Source: Pyrinomonadaceae bacterium | GTDB taxonomy: Bacteria > Acidobacteriota > Blastocatellia > Pyrinomonadales > Pyrinomonadaceae | Length of the DNA stretch: 53,074 nt | Direction: 5' to 3' | Assembly: GCA_019694345.1 (NCBI GenBank) | Contig: JAIBCA010000095.1 | Span: 1-53,074, forward strand | Shown here: positions 52,670 through 53,074 of the stretch, piece after piece | Layout of the letters: each line of letters opens with the position of its first letter | How positions within the stretch are numbered: position 1 is the first letter of the stretch | Program-made: the position numbers and the translations under genes | Notes under the pieces: model-generated | Seen by the model: the letters and a program-made list of their open reading frames with translations, nothing else | Databases searched by the model: none | Told to the model about the DNA's origin: nothing

Positions 52670-53074
52670 TTCATCATCTTCGATCCGTTCGAGGCGTTCG
52701 ACAAACGTTCCTTTTTTGTGATGCTCTTCCTGATTATGGATATAATTCAAAACCCAATCGAGGTCCTTTGTTCCAAATGATACAACTCCGTAACCATGCT
52801 GCCATTGCAAACTTTTGCCCATTGCGTAGGAACTTCCGCCTTTTAGCTGCCCGATCCACTCATCTAGATGCAAAGACGGTTTGACCGAAGCGGCAAGGTG
52901 GACGTGCGTTTCAATCCCACCGATTCCATGAAAATAGGCTCCTTTCGTCTCAACTATCTTGTTTTTGAGATACGCGTAAAGATCGGGTTGCATTGCACCG
53001 GTGATCAACGGCAGATTATCTTTGGTGTGCCACGTTATATGCAGATTTATTTCTGAATAAACTCTAATTGACAT
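52661..53074 (-). CDS. IS200/IS605-type single-strand transposase (Y1/RAYT-like)
   Basis: 137 residues starting MSIRVYSEINLHITWHTKD at the last window base. The HUH motif is ETHVHLAASV (His57 and His59) and the nucleophilic Tyr is Tyr111 in WVLNYIHNQEEHH. These are all the residues a Y1 HUH transposase needs. WVLNYIHNQ...HH is the family ending. It is a REP-associated (RAYT) or IS200 TnpA-type enzyme that cuts and joins single-stranded ends with hairpins. No TnpB/IscB gene is next to it inside the window; the other flank is beyond the edge. Active site residues look intact, so it may be active. Confidence 0.85.
   Translation of the reverse strand: MSIRVYSEINLHITWHTKDNLPLITGAMQPDLYAYLKNKIVETKGAYFHGIGGIETHVHLAASVKPSLHLDEWIGQLKGGSSYAMGKSLQWQHGYGVVSFGTKDLDWVLNYIHNQEEHHKKGTFVERLERIEDDERA

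Overview
The window reads as a chromosomal stretch of an Acidobacteriota bacterium, most likely Blastocatellia (Pyrinomonas-like). The grounds are two paralogous VWFA proteins of the acidobacterial type (TIGR03436-like), a complete alternative complex III plus caa3 oxidase operon, lipoprotein- and outer-membrane-rich accessory genes, and a moderately GC-rich, evenly used genome. There is no plasmid, phage or CRISPR signature. The only mobile element is an IS200/RAYT-like transposase at the right edge. The taxon is inferred; no rRNA is present.

Layout: 1-10 kb holds a C39-like secreted peptidase, mtgA, glgC, the VWFA pair, a serine hydrolase/oxidoreductase pair, a GT39-type glycosyltransferase and a TsaC/Sua5 protein. 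From 10.5 to 16 kb come a 22-residue minigene with its own terminator, uvrC, an ARPP-1-like secreted protein, a probable outer-membrane barrel, a Ser-rich exported protein and tdk. From 16 to 28 kb lies central metabolism: a gpmI homologue whose active site is badly eroded, an eno/HEAT-like/GNAT operon, a CorC-type membrane protein, a NifU-BFD fusion divergent from a TlpA lipoprotein, a GH15 glucoamylase, pyk and a fused ftcD. From 28 to 34 kb are a CHAP/NlpC-like protein, a VIT1-type transporter, a radical SAM/NTF2-like pair and a four-gene LolA/LolD-like envelope module.

From 48 to 34 kb, all leftward, one long respiratory operon runs actABCDEF, a small membrane protein gene, a SCO gene, then cytochrome oxidase subunits II, I, III and IV. 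Quinol electrons would pass through ActB and ActC to the hemes of ActA and ActE, then to the cytochrome-c-tailed CuA subunit II and the A2-type oxygen-reducing subunit I. SCO would metallate CuA. A promoter candidate lies upstream and a strong hairpin lies downstream.

From 48 kb to the end are a ROK protein lacking its zinc motif, recA, a repeat-bearing lipoprotein, tRNA-Phe with a near-consensus promoter and a terminator, an outer-membrane protein, and a small IS200/RAYT unit with paired GGGCGT hairpins that abuts a decapitated reading frame.

The most unusual signals are the GpmI homologue lacking its nucleophile and several metal ligands, the 22-residue pilin-signal-like minigene, the LolD-like ATPase without a permease, the NifU-BFD scaffold with altered ligands, and the RAYT hairpin that overlaps the transposase stop codon.
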